Shown in pieces: positions 24,685 to 35,373 of a DNA stretch of 64,000 nucleotides (within the stretch, counting starts at the first letter, position 1; every line of letters begins with the position of its first letter). The notes beneath the pieces were generated by a model. The model made no database searches, was not told the origin of the DNA, and saw only the letters and a program-made list of their open reading frames with translations. This DNA is from Corticium candelabrum (Eukaryota; Porifera; Homoscleromorpha; Homosclerophorida; Plakinidae). The position numbers and the translations under genes are program-made. The stretch is from contig NC_085093.1 in NCBI RefSeq assembly GCF_963422355.1, forward strand, positions 424,561 to 488,560. The letters are read 5' to 3'.

Positions 24685-24868
24685 CAGGAATTTCCGGGAA
24701 CACAACAAAATATATAGGATAAAACCAGTTGTCTATGTACTGTAGATAGATGCAACAGTATAACAGACTTACTGTACACGATAAAACAGTTTTTATGGTA
24801 GGTTAGTACAAGGTTAAATTTAATTTATTTAAATAGATGCTAGGCAATTTTCAAAACAATTGAATGCA

Positions 24869-26099
24869 TCAGCATGGACAGCTGATTGATGTTGACTCAC
24901 TAGGGTTACTTGTCAGCATTATCGTCGACTCTGATCCTTCGGGTTTCTTGGCATCTCTCATGAACCCTTCTTTGTCTAATCGTAGCATCTCTTTGATCAA
25001 AATACTGCAACAGAGTCATAAACAGTACATGTATAAACACTGCTTTAGTCCATAGGTAACCTTAAACCTCTAAAATAAAGCCCAAAATTTATAAGTAGTT
25101 AATTAATCTATTGACTAATTAATAAAAGTGCCATCACAACTCAGTAAGTACCTTTAATTCAAACATTGCCAGAAAACCAACTAAACTATTAATGACACAA
25201 CTATTGCATCATTATCTCTTATATAATCATTTCCTGACATGATTTTTCCTGCAGTCACTACTTGGGCTTGTGGACTGACCTTACAGCTACTTCAATGTTT
25301 GTATTTTTCTTGACAGACGTCTTGACATGTGCAAAAAACTTGTGATCCTCTGCAAATTGCTGCAGTGTGTCATCCGACACTTTTGCTTCTAGGTCAATCT
25401 AAGACAAACATTGCTGTTATTGGAACTCTGGTCGTGGCAACAACATTAGGCTAGAACCTTATTTGCTAATAAAAGACAGGGTATCGGACGTCCACTAGGT
25501 AGAGAGACTTTCTCATCAATGTCTTTCTTCCATGTCACCACCTGTCCAAATGTCTCCTCATCTGTAACATCAAACAGAACGAATGCCCCACAGGCACCCT
25601 TGTAGAACGCTCTGGTCATTGCACGGAAACGCTCCTGTCCTATTTAACATACAAACAAGACAGGTCAACCATACAATTTAGTACTTTTTCTCAAAGCTTG
25701 TTTAATTAATAACAACGTTTGACAAAAGCGTGCTGACAAGTAGCTCTTACCTACAACATCCCACAACTGCAAAAAATCAGGCAATTAAGTCAAACAAGCA
25801 GTCTAGCTCTTGTACAAGGTGTGACTCACGTTTACTTTGACTTGCAGGTCACGAGATATCTCAACAACTTTCGAGGAATACTCCACTGACAAACAACTTC
25901 CATCAGACTGACAGTCGGTACACAGCTACTGCACATGTTCATCATGCATTTGCATACCACCCAGTGTTGCTTTGTAACTTGGGTCAAACTGGTTCGCGAC
26001 GAAACGTCGAACGAAAGCAGTCTTCCCAACACAAGGGTCGCCAACGAGAATGACCTTGTACTCTTTGCCGGGACGGAATCGACGTGGAGCATCACTCAT
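24869..26099 (-). CDS. Rab32/38-like small GTPase with altered G3 and G5 motifs
   Basis: Minus-strand exons give MSDAPRRFRPGKEYKVILVG, P-loop GDPCVGKT, switch I YKATLG, then VEYSSKVVEISRDLQVKVN, a 16-nt microexon (25751-25766) encoding LWDVVG, then QERFRAMTRAFYKGACGAFV, LPSGRPIPCLLLANK, IDLEAKV (intact NKxD across a junction) and TSVKKNTNIEVA. The final exon ends SISCPC, a CXC geranylgeranylation motif (stop at 24869). The first intron (72 bp) hides an in-frame stop, so splicing is required. LPSGRPIP and the WKKDIDEKV region favour the Rab32/38/29 group, which acts in lysosome-related organelle traffic. Oddities are DVVGQE in place of D(T/I)AGQE and SVK in place of SAK. Nucleotide cycling may differ from a normal Rab. 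Confidence 0.87.
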
Positions 26100-26442
26100 C
26101 CTAGACAATACACAGTATCTTTGTACATAGAGCAGGCATGCCCAGTCAACCCAGACGCCCGGATGCATTGCGCAGTGTCTTTCGTTTGGTGTTTTTCTTT
26201 CTTTTCTCTAGGCATTGCTCAAAATGGAACACTGTAAGCTAAATGATACAAATGATTCATACATCACAGCGACTGAATATTAATCACTACAGGAGCTAGG
26301 CTTTTTTTAGTTTCGTATAGTAGAAGTCATGCATGTGTGCAGTTGCTAACTTCTCTACAGCAGAAATGAAACTAAAAAACGAGTAAGGACTAGAAACTGT
26401 GTTTAGTTTGTGTTAGTTGGCTAGAGGTAGCTAACCAGAGCC
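26100..26442. other. Intergenic; Rab promoter side
   Basis: No gene seen. It is followed by the repeat block. Confidence 0.4.
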
Positions 26443-26443
26443 G

Positions 26444-26474
<31 letters not shown>

Positions 26475-26486
26475 GTATATATATAT
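26443..26486. repeat. (TA)n microsatellite
   Basis: TA run interrupted by CATATG; it marks the left edge of the repeat block. Confidence 0.95.
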
Positions 26487-26779
26487 TATAACTAAATGTC
26501 CCATATGGGACAAACAAAAAACATACATGAAAGACAAGTATTATTACTGGATATGTCAAACAAGTGCACTACTGGTCCAAAGACGACAGAAATACATGAG
26601 TTATAAAGATTTATAGAGAAGGAAGTAGAAAGTGCGATGATGAGAAAACAAATCAGGAGTAGAGGACATTGTGGCAGCAGCACAGGCAGACGAATAGACA
26701 CGATGAGCGCTGAGTGCTCAAAGAGCAGGGTGAAGGTGCGGCATACATCAGACTCCCGAATGACCATGTTGTCCAGCAG

Positions 26780-27480
26780 GGAAGAGGAGAAAATAAAGAC
26801 AAGGCGACATGAATAAGACAACGGGAACATCATAGAGAGCCGAAGAAACCTGAAGAGCGCGAAATGCTGAAAGAGCAGGGTGAAGGTGCGGCAAACATCA
26901 AACTCTTGACCAACCATGTTGTCCAACAGAGAAGTGAGGAGAAGAAGGAAGACGAGATGACACAAGAAGCATGAATAAGACAACGGGAACACCATAGAGA
27001 GCCGAAGAAACCTGAAGAGCGCGAAATGCTGAAAGAGCAGGGTGAAGGTGCGGCAAACATCAAACTCTTGACCAACCATGTTGTCCAACAGAGAAGTGAG
27101 GAGAAGAAGGAAGACGAGATGACACAAGAAGCATGAATAAGACAACGGGAACACCATAGAGAGCCGAAGAAACCTGAAGAGCGCGAAATGCTGAAAGAGC
27201 AGGGTGAAGGTGCGGCAAACATCAAACTCTTGACCAACCATGTTGTCCAACAGAGAAGTGAGGAGAAGAAGGAAGACGAGATGACACAAGAAGCATGAAT
27301 AAGACAACGGGAACACCATAGAGAGTCGAAGAAACCTGAAGAGCGCGAAATGCTGAAAGAGCAGGGTGTAGGTGCGGCAAACATCAGACTCCTGACCGAC
27401 CATGTTGTCCAGCAGAGAAGTGACGAGAAGGAAGACCAGATGACACAAGAAGAATGAGTAAGACAGCAGAAACATCACAG
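26780..27480. repeat. 162-bp minisatellite, 4-5 copies
   Basis: The unit beginning GAAGAAACCTGAAGAGCGCG recurs every 162 bp. Three central copies are nearly identical and the outer ones diverged. The unit is a multiple of three, so long open frames appear on the minus strand (54-residue hydrophobic unit containing HLVFLLLLTSLLDNMVG). I do not think a gene is shown: there is no homology, and the frames depend on the repeat. Confidence 0.9.
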
Positions 27481-27671
27481 ACGGCCGAAGAAACGAATAG
27501 CGTTCATTCCCCCAATGGGATCCCTTCACGTGGATGAGGACTGACGCAATCAGCCAGAGTGGCAAAAGCCACAATGGCGCAACCTGGAGAGATGACGACC
27601 GCTGTTTCTCTTGTTCACTCAACGAAAGACGAAGACAACAACACACGTGGAGGCGCATATATATATATATA

Positions 27672-29087
27672 TCTCTATATATAAAGGAGAGGTGTCTGTG
27701 TGTGTGTCTGTCTGTCTGTCTGTCTGTGTGCCCGTACGTACGAGCGTCTCTCGAAGACGGCGAGTCCGATCTCGGCCGAATTTCGCTCGCGCACGCCGAA
27801 TTCATTCAGGTCGAAAGTCAGACCGCGGTCGTCTTCCTGACTTCTCCCACGACGACGCCGTTTCCCGCCGATCGCGCTCGCTTCCGCTCGCGCGCGAATA
27901 TCTCCGGAACGGCGCATCGTGTCTCCACCGAATTTAGACTGCCCGTTCCCGACGTCGGACGGTACGCGCCGAGCGTGTCGTCTATTGCCGGCGACGTCGG
28001 GAAAAGGAAGATATTCTTGCTGATATCCGGGTCTCGAAAAAATACGCACACAGTCGTTTGCCAGTCTGCGACCGTCGAAGAGCTGCCGTGTTTGATGCAC
28101 CTGTTCCCCGAAACGCCAGCAACGTCTTCGAAGAGACGACGTTCAGCGGGACCGTCGAAATGACGACAGTCGGTACGCGTCGTGACTTCGTTAGATACGG
28201 AGCTGCCGTGTTTGATGCACCTCTTCCCCGAAACGCCAGCAACGTCTTCGAACAGACGACGTTCAGCGGGACTGTCGAAATGACGAGAGTCGGCATTCGT
28301 TATATACGGGGAACGGATTATCCGGGTAAGTATTGCACGTGACTTGCACGTTCCGGGATTCACGTCGAAATTATAGATGCCAGGTTCGATACACCTGTTC
28401 TCCGCAACGGGACTGTCGAAATGGCTTCAACGGGATCAATAATCCAATCAACGGGATTTTTTGAAACTGGACACGTGTCGAATAGATGCCAAGTTCGATA
28501 CACCTGTTCCTCGCAACGGCAGCAACGTCCAAGTCGAAATGGTTTCACCCAATCGTTAATCCAAAAATCAGCGGGCTCTAGAAACGGCAATTGTACGGAT
28601 ATAACTATGAATGAGAATTCTGTCTGGCTGCTACTATTTAAACGGTAACAGCACTTACACCACGGCTAATTAGTGACAGTAAACGGTTCTCTATACAAAC
28701 TGTACGTGACCTGGCTACACCCCCTCTGCCTCTCCAAGCATCAAACGCATTTTTAGATACTTTCTGCTATAATCTCTACCTATAAAGGCGACCTGTTTTT
28801 CTGTCTGTCTGTCTGTCTGTCTGTCAATGGTATTATATTTTCATAAATCAGAACTATTACAGGCTAAATCAAATTAAGCAAAGCACGATACACTACATTA
28901 CAATGACAACTAAAAAGCAAAAAACTGAACACTCTGTCTGTCTCCCGGATAACATGGATGGACATCACAAAGTGCATGGCCACCATAGAAGACGCCTAGC
29001 CTGACGCGAGGTAAATATGTGTACAATCCATGATGACAATGTTGGTAAAGAGGAGTAGACAATATGGGTAGAGGAAGACATCACAAC

Positions 29088-29119
<32 letters not shown>

Positions 29120-29283
29120 ATTAATGCTATAATCTCTACCTATAAAGGCGACCTGTCTTTTCTCCACTTCCGTGTTGTATTGGCTCTATGACAAACGTGT
29201 GTGTCAACTGCGGCACTATGAAGTGGAAAGGAGAAGCACCTGGCATGTGTTGTCCCCCGGGCGAAGCCGGGCGTTGGAGCTTG
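27672..29283 (+). mobile_element. Helentron-like non-autonomous element (HINE type), copy 1 of a tandem dimer
   Basis: It begins TCTCTATATATAAAGG, then a GTCT-rich microsatellite, and ends with a GC-rich hairpin (CCCGGGCGAAGCCGGG) followed by CGTTGGAGCTTG. A TATAAAGG box next to a GTCT repeat and a terminal CCGGG hairpin are typical of Helentron-associated elements such as DINE-1. The body is CpG-rich, unlike the host DNA, and contains a 120-bp tandem duplication (28081-28200 and 28201-28320). A second TATAAAGG/GTCT head (28769) and a third (29127) suggest smaller copies nested inside. No Rep/helicase is present. Family assignment is inference from structure. Confidence 0.65.
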
Positions 29284-30875
29284 TCTCTATATATAAAGGA
29301 GAGGTGTCTGTGTGTCTGTCTGTCTGTCTGTCTGTGTGCCCGTACGTACGAGCGTCTCTCGAAGACGGCGAGTCCGATCACGGCCGAATTTCGCTCGCGC
29401 ACGCCGAATTCATTCAGGTCGAAAGTCAGACCGCGGTCGTCTTCCTGACTTCTCCCACGACGACGCCGTTTCCCGCCGATCGCGCTCGCTTCCGCTCGCG
29501 CGCGAATATCTCCGGAACGGCGCATCGTGTCTCCACCGAATTTAGACTGCCCGTTCCCGACGTCGGACGGTACGCGCCGAGCGTGTCGTCTATTGCCGGC
29601 GACGTCGGGAAAAGGAAGATATTCTTGCTGATATCCGGGTCTCGAAAAAATACGCACACAGTCGTTTGCCAGTCTGCGACCGTCGAAGAGCTGCCGTGTT
29701 TGATGCACCTGTTCCCCGAAACGCCAGCAACGTCTTCGAAGAGACGACGTTCAGAGGGACCGTCGAAATGACGACAGTCGGTAGGCGTCGTGACTTCGTT
29801 AGATACGGAGCTGCCGTGTTTGATGCACCTGTTCCCCAAAACGCCAGCAACGTCTTCGAACAGACGACGTTCAGCGGGACTGTCGAAATGACGAGTCGGC
29901 ATTCGTTATATACGGGGAACGGATTATCCGGGTAAGTATTGCACTTGACTTGCACGTTCCGGGATTCACGTCGAAATTATAGATGCCAGGTTCGATAGAC
30001 CTGTTCTCCGCAACGGGACTGTCGAAATGGCTTCAACGGGATCAATAATCCAATCAACGGGATTTTTTGAAACTGGACACGTGTCGAATAGATGCCAAGT
30101 TCGATACACCTGTTCCTCGCAACGGCAGCAACGTCCAAGTTGAAATGGTTTCACCCAATCGTTAATCCAAAAATCAGCGGGCTCTAGAAACGGCAATTGT
30201 ACGGGATACAACTATGAATGAGAATTCTGTCTGGCTGCTACTAAACGGTAAAAGCACTTACACCACGGCTAATTAGTGACAGTAAACGGTTCTCTATACA
30301 AACTGTACGTGACCTGGCTACACCCCCTCTGCCTCTCCAAGCATCAAACGCATTTTTAGATACTTTCTGCTATAATCTCTACCTATAAAGGCGACCTGTT
30401 TTTCTGTCTGTCTGTCTGTCTGTCTGTCAATGGTATTATATTTTCATAAATCAGAACTATTACAGGCTAAATCAAATTAAGCAAAGCACCATACACTACA
30501 TTACAATGACAACTAAAAAGCAAAAAACTGAACACTCTGTCTGTCTCCCGGATAACATGGATGGACATCACAAAGTGCATGGCCACCATAGAAGACGCCT
30601 AGCGAGGTAAAGATGTGTACAATCCATGATAACAATGTTGGTAAAGAGGAATAGACAATATGGGTAGAGGAAGACATCACAACTGTCTGTCCGCCTGTCT
30701 GTCTGTCTATCATTAATGCTATAATCTCTACCTATAAAGGCAACCTGTCTTTTCTCCACTTCCGTGTTGTATTGGCTCTATGACAAACGTGTGTGTCAAC
30801 TGCGGCACTATGAAGTGGAAAGGAGAAGCACCTGGCATGTGTTGTCCCCCGGGCGAAGCCGGGCGTTGGAGCTTG
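29284..30875 (+). mobile_element. Helentron-like element, copy 2 of a tandem dimer
   Basis: It repeats copy 1 almost base for base from the TCTCTATATATAAAGG head (29284) to the hairpin and CGTTGGAGCTTG end (30875), with a few substitutions and short indels. It abuts copy 1 with no spacer: the last G of copy 1 is followed directly by the next head. TA repeats follow at 30876-30895. Confidence 0.65.
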
Positions 30876-30895
30876 TATATATATATATATATATA

Positions 30896-31247
30896 CATGG
30901 CCCGTCCTTCGTACGGGCAAGATACTGTAGTGTAAAGATAGGGTTGTGGACACGTCACGTGCAATCTTTGTTGCGAGGTCCCGAATGTGCTGATGAATTC
31001 GAATCTTACTGTTCTCGCTTGTTTCGATAGAAATCGACACACTCCCCGTGTAGCGCTTGCTGCAGAAAACGTGTAGGTTGGATTTGGTGCAAATGCAATC
31101 AGAATTTGGAGAGAAACGAAAGCGCTAGAAGAGTAAGTTCCGTCGGCAAGAGATATTCGATTGCTCGAAGCTTTGCGAAGGACGACGATGCATACAGTCT
31201 ACACAGGACTGGTGTGGGCGTGTGTTCGAATGAACTGGAATGTGTAG
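30896..31247. other. Unassigned sequence between two repeat blocks
   Basis: Contains a short hairpin (GCCCGTCCTTCGTACGGGC at 30900-30918). I recognise no gene or element family. Confidence 0.4.
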
Positions 31248-31256
31248 CGTTTGCGT

Positions 31257-32123
31257 TAGCCTCGTACCCAGGCCCTCTTGCGCGCCCGGAGAAGAGAGCC
31301 TGGTACACGTTGTATTCGCATGCGCGCAGAAATTAGAAGGAAATCGTGGTAATGAATGCACGCATGCGGAATCGACGTTGTTTAGAATCTCAAGCCGATA
31401 ATGTCGCGCGCAATGAGACCTAATTTGGCAAATGGTGGATGAAGGCAGAGCTTCTGGTTTTGATATGGCTTTGCACTACGCTCTAGGCAAGCTTAATTAG
31501 GCTGTGTAATGTAGAGCTGAAGGAGCAGCAGCGTGTTGTCGTAAAGCACATCTACAACGGAAACGATCGCGACGTGTTCCAATTCGTCTGGCTTCCTACA
31601 GGATACGGTAAATCGCTGTGCTATCAACATAGACCGTTTATGGTTGACTGTAAGTTAGGGAAATGTGGTGAAGAAGATTGTGGATAGGTCGTACGCGTAC
31701 GCGTCATTGTCGTGTCACAGCGCTGGCAGATCTGTTGTGGAAGAGCGTCTGTCATAGAGATAGAAATCCCCAAAATAAGCTGAAACTTCTTCTGCAGTCC
31801 TTCTCGGTACGCAAACACTGTAGACAACCTGACAGACTGCAGTACGAGTAGACATGGCGGAAAGACAAACGCGACACTCCAAACAACTGCCATAATAAAC
31901 AAGGTCAATAGTTTAGTTCTGGGTCTAGATCTAGGGCTTCATCACTACTCACACAGAAGCTGTCGATTGCGCGCGACATTATCGGCTCGAGATTCTAAAC
32001 AACGTCGATTCCGCATGCGTGCATGCATTACCACGATTTCCTTCTAATTTATGCGCGCATGCGAATACAACGTGTACCAGGCTCTCTTCTCCGGGCGCGC
32101 AAGAGGGCCTGGGTACGAGGCTA
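31257..32123 (+). mobile_element. TIR element A with RecQ-like helicase fragment
   Basis: The ends are long inverted repeats of about 180 bp, starting TAGCCTCGTACCCAGG. The inside of the left half encodes on the plus strand a degenerate helicase N-terminal region (WLPTGYGKSLCYQ, Walker A) matching copies B and C. It is flanked on both sides by the 9-mer CGTTTGCGT (31248-31256 and 32124-32132), a good target duplication. No transposase was seen. Long TIRs with a 9-bp duplication resemble Mutator-like elements; this is inference. Confidence 0.7.
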
Positions 32124-32132
32124 CGTTTGCGT

Positions 32133-32847
32133 TAGCCTCGTACCCAGGCCCTCTTGCGCGCCCGGAGAAGAGGGCCTGGTACACGTTGTATTCGCATGCG
32201 CGCATAAATTAGAAGGAAATCGTGGTAATATATGCACGCATGCGGAACCGACGTTGTTTAGAATCTCGAGCCGATAATGTCGCGCGCAATCGACAGTGAA
32301 ACAGCATCCGTGTTCAGTAGTGATGAAGCCCTAGATCTAGACCCAAGGTCAAGTGAAACTCCGAGTTCGCGTAATCTTTGACTTGTTCTATCATCAGCAA
32401 TACTATAGGAGACACGATCGTGACAATGACGACATATCCACAATCTTCTTCACCACATTTCTCTAGCTTACAGTCAACCCTATACGGTGTATGTTGATAG
32501 CACAGCGATTTACCGTATCCTGTAGGAAGCCAGCTGCAGACGTCGTTTCCGTTGTAGATGTGTTCTACGACAACACGCTGCTGCTCCTTCAGCTCTACAG
32601 TACACAGCTTAAGCTTGCCTAGAGCGTAGTGCAACACCATATCAAAACCAGAAGCTCTGCCTTCATCCACCATTTGCCAAATTGGATCTCATTGCGCGCG
32701 ACATTATCGGCTCGAGATTCTAAACAACGTCGGTTCCGCATGCGTTCAACATTACCACGATTTCCTTCTAATTTATGCGCGCATGCGAATACAACGTGTA
32801 CCAGGCCCTCTTCTCCGGGCGCGCAAGAGGGCCTGGGTACGAGGCTA
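32133..32847 (-). mobile_element. TIR element B with RecQ-like helicase fragment
   Basis: Same ends as A. On the minus strand about 32314-32673 it reads LKEQQRVVVEHIYNGNDVC, WLPTGYGKSLCYQ, then GYVVIVTIVSP, like motifs 0, I and Ia of RecQ/DEAD-type helicases, and stops there. The helicase piece is inverted relative to element A. Left flank CGTTTGCGT, right flank its complement ACGCAAACG (32848-32856). Confidence 0.7.
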
Positions 32848-32856
32848 ACGCAAACG

Positions 32857-33553
32857 TAGCCTCGTACCCAGGCCCTCTTGCGCGCCCGAAGAAGAGGGCC
32901 TGGTACACGTTGTATTCGCATGCGCGCATAAATTAGAAGGAAATCGTGGTAATGCATGCACGCATGCGGAAACGACATTGTTTAGAATCTCGAGCCGATA
33001 ATGTCGCGCTCAATCGACAGTGAAACAGCTTCCGTGTTCAGTAGTGACGAAGCCCTAGATCTAGACCACAGGTCAAGTGAAACTCCGCGTTCACGCAATC
33101 TTTGACTTGTTCTGTCATCAGCGATACTAGAGAAGACACGACAATGACGACATATCCACAATCTTCTTCACCACGTTTCCCTAGCTTACAGTCAACCCTA
33201 GACGGTATAAGTTGATAGCACAGCGATTTACCGTATCCTGTAGGAAGCCAGACGAACACGTCGTTTCCGTTGCAGATGTGCTCTACGACAACACGCTACT
33301 GCTCCTTCAGCTCTACATTAAGCTTGCCTAGAGCGTAGTGCAACGCCCTATCAAAACCAGAAGCTCTGCCTTCACCATTTGCCAAATTGGGTCTCATTGC
33401 GCGCGACATTATCGGCTCGAGATTCTAAACAATGTCGGTTCCGCATGCGTGCATATATTACCACGATTTCCTTCTAATTTATGCGCGCATGCGAATACAA
33501 CGTGTACCAGGCCCTCTTCTCCGGGCGCGCAAGAGGGCCTGGGTACGAGGCTA
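32857..33553 (-). mobile_element. TIR element C with RecQ-like helicase fragment
   Basis: Closely similar to B, with the same helicase fragment on the minus strand (WLPTGYGKSLCYQLIPSRVD near 33200). Left flank ACGCAAACG, right flank CGTTTGCGT (33554-33562). Confidence 0.7.
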
Positions 33554-33562
33554 CGTTTGCGT

Positions 33563-33646
33563 TAGCCTCGAACTTCCAGACCAGAGAGCGCGCGAAGCGA
33601 GAGTTCGCGCGCTTCGCGCGCTCTCTGGTCTGGAAATTCGAGGCTA
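33563..33646. mobile_element. Small palindromic MITE D
   Basis: An 84-bp near-perfect palindrome: TAGCCTCGAACTTCCAGACC on the left and its complement on the right, with a GCGCGCGAAGCG core. It shares only the outer TAGCCTCG with elements A-C and is again flanked by CGTTTGCG(T/C). It lies 156 bp upstream of the arylsulfatase start. Confidence 0.8.
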
Positions 33647-33801
33647 CGTTTGCGCCATCAAGAAATTTTATGAGGGGGTCGACCCCTCGAGAGAGAACCC
33701 GGTGCATATTTTTTTAATTTTTTTACGCAAACCTTTCCCTGTGGGTGCCGAGTGTGTGTGTTGATGATACGTCACTTCCTACACTCATAACAACCACTAA
33801 A

Positions 33802-35373
33802 ATGGGCGGGTTATGGCAATGTGTTGCTTTGTTTCTTGCGTCACCATTCCTCTGGTCTCAGTGCGATACACAGATATGGAAAACACGCCCCAACATCGTA
33901 CTACTGCTAGCCGATGACTTTGGCTGGGGAGATGTGGGGGCCAACTGTATGGAAACAAAAGAAACGCCACATATCGACAGCCTTGCGCGCAATGGACTAA
34001 GGTTGACCGACTTTCACGTGGGAGCGTCGGTATGCACACCATCAAGAGCAGCGCTGCTGACAGGTCGACTAGGCTTACGTACTGGAGTTGTGAGAAACTT
34101 TGATGTCAAGGCGGAGTTTGGTCTGCCTCGTAATGAGACTACCATAGCCGAAATGCTCAAAGCCGTCAATTACTCAACAGGTATGATTGGGAAATGGCAT
34201 TTGGGAACTAACGGGCGATGCCTCCCTACATACAGAGGGTTTGATTTCTACTATGGTCTCCCTTACAGCAATGATATGGGCTGTACTGACAATCCAGGCT
34301 ATGACTGGCCCATGTGCAGCCGTTGTCCTACTGCTACGGGGTTCTTGTCAAGAGATGAAGGTTTGCCTATTGGTGACTGTGACACTGGTTCGAATGATTC
34401 TGTTCCATTGTATAAAGACACAAGAATAATTCAACAACCAGTTGATTTGGCTACACTGACTAACCAATATGTGAAATTGGCTGTGGAATTTATAAACAAT
34501 CAAAGCAGCAGGCCCTTCTTTCTATATGTTGCCTTTGCTCACACTCATGTCCCATTGAGTCATGATATTAAATATACCAATGCTTCGGAACGGAAGACTG
34601 TCTTTGCCGATACATTGCTGGAACTCGATGCATCTGTTGGTGCCATTGTACAGGCTGTGAAGGACAATGGGCAGGAAGGCAACACTTTGATCTGGTTTAC
34701 AAGCGATAATGGACCGTGGGAATCAAAATGTCAGTACCATGGACTTGTCGGCCCATATAAAGGTCTCTGGGAAAAGAAGACAACTGGTGGTAGTAGTGCA
34801 AAGCAGACAACATGGGAAGGGGGACACAGAGTACCTGGTATCGTTTATTGGCCTGGTGTGATTGCACCACGAGTTTCTAATGCTCTTGCTAGCACTCTTG
34901 ATGTTCTTCCAACAATCGCAAATATCTTGAAGGTGCCATTGCCTAAAAATCGACTCTTTGATGGAATAGACATTTCTCATGTTCTATTTAATGGATCTGA
35001 CAGTGGACACTCGATCCTGTTTCATCCCAACGATGCTTCTGGCATAGCAGGAGCTATTGATACCATACGATTTGGGGATTACAAAGTTATGTACCAAACA
35101 GGTGGTTCAGCTGCTTGTAACAGTATTGCACCACCACCTGTGAGGCACGATCCACCCCTCATGTTCAACTTGAGGGACGACCCAGGAGAAAGTAAGCCAT
35201 TGAATGTGTCTATCGAACCACAAGTGAAAATCCTCCAGCAAGTTTTACACCATTTGCACTATTTGCATGAGAGTATTAAGAATGACAACATTTCAGTTAC
35301 AAGCTACAGCCAAGACGACAGATTTCGTCCTTGTTGCAACATACACCATGTTGTTTGTCGTTGTGAAAACTAA
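33802..35373 (+). CDS. ARSG: Arylsulfatase G-like lysosomal sulfatase, intronless
   Basis: One exon of 523 codons. The start at 33802 (AAAATGG context) gives a signal peptide (MGGLWQCVALFLASPFLWSQ); an upstream in-frame start at 33745 is less likely. Sulfatase landmarks: NIVLLLADDFGWGD (metal ligands D38, D39), VCTPSRAALLTGR with C78 for conversion to formylglycine, GKWHLG (K131, H133), and FTSDNGPW. The C-terminus RPCCNIHHVVCRC resembles the PCCNPYQIACRC end of ARSG. ARSG removes 3-O-sulfate from glucosamine in heparan sulfate breakdown. Other arylsulfatases (ARSA) are the main alternative. The lack of introns contrasts with neighbours. Confidence 0.9.
   Translation: MGGLWQCVALFLASPFLWSQCDTQIWKTRPNIVLLLADDFGWGDVGANCMETKETPHIDSLARNGLRLTDFHVGASVCTPSRAALLTGRLGLRTGVVRNFDVKAEFGLPRNETTIAEMLKAVNYSTGMIGKWHLGTNGRCLPTYRGFDFYYGLPYSNDMGCTDNPGYDWPMCSRCPTATGFLSRDEGLPIGDCDTGSNDSVPLYKDTRIIQQPVDLATLTNQYVKLAVEFINNQSSRPFFLYVAFAHTHVPLSHDIKYTNASERKTVFADTLLELDASVGAIVQAVKDNGQEGNTLIWFTSDNGPWESKCQYHGLVGPYKGLWEKKTTGGSSAKQTTWEGGHRVPGIVYWPGVIAPRVSNALASTLDVLPTIANILKVPLPKNRLFDGIDISHVLFNGSDSGHSILFHPNDASGIAGAIDTIRFGDYKVMYQTGGSAACNSIAPPPVRHDPPLMFNLRDDPGESKPLNVSIEPQVKILQQVLHHLHYLHESIKNDNISVTSYSQDDRFRPCCNIHHVVCRCEN

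Noticed and set aside
27534-29771. Frames of about 180-210 codons inside the Helentron-like copies
   Set aside because: They occur on both strands of CpG-rich repeat DNA, with no recognisable domain and no Rep/helicase motif.
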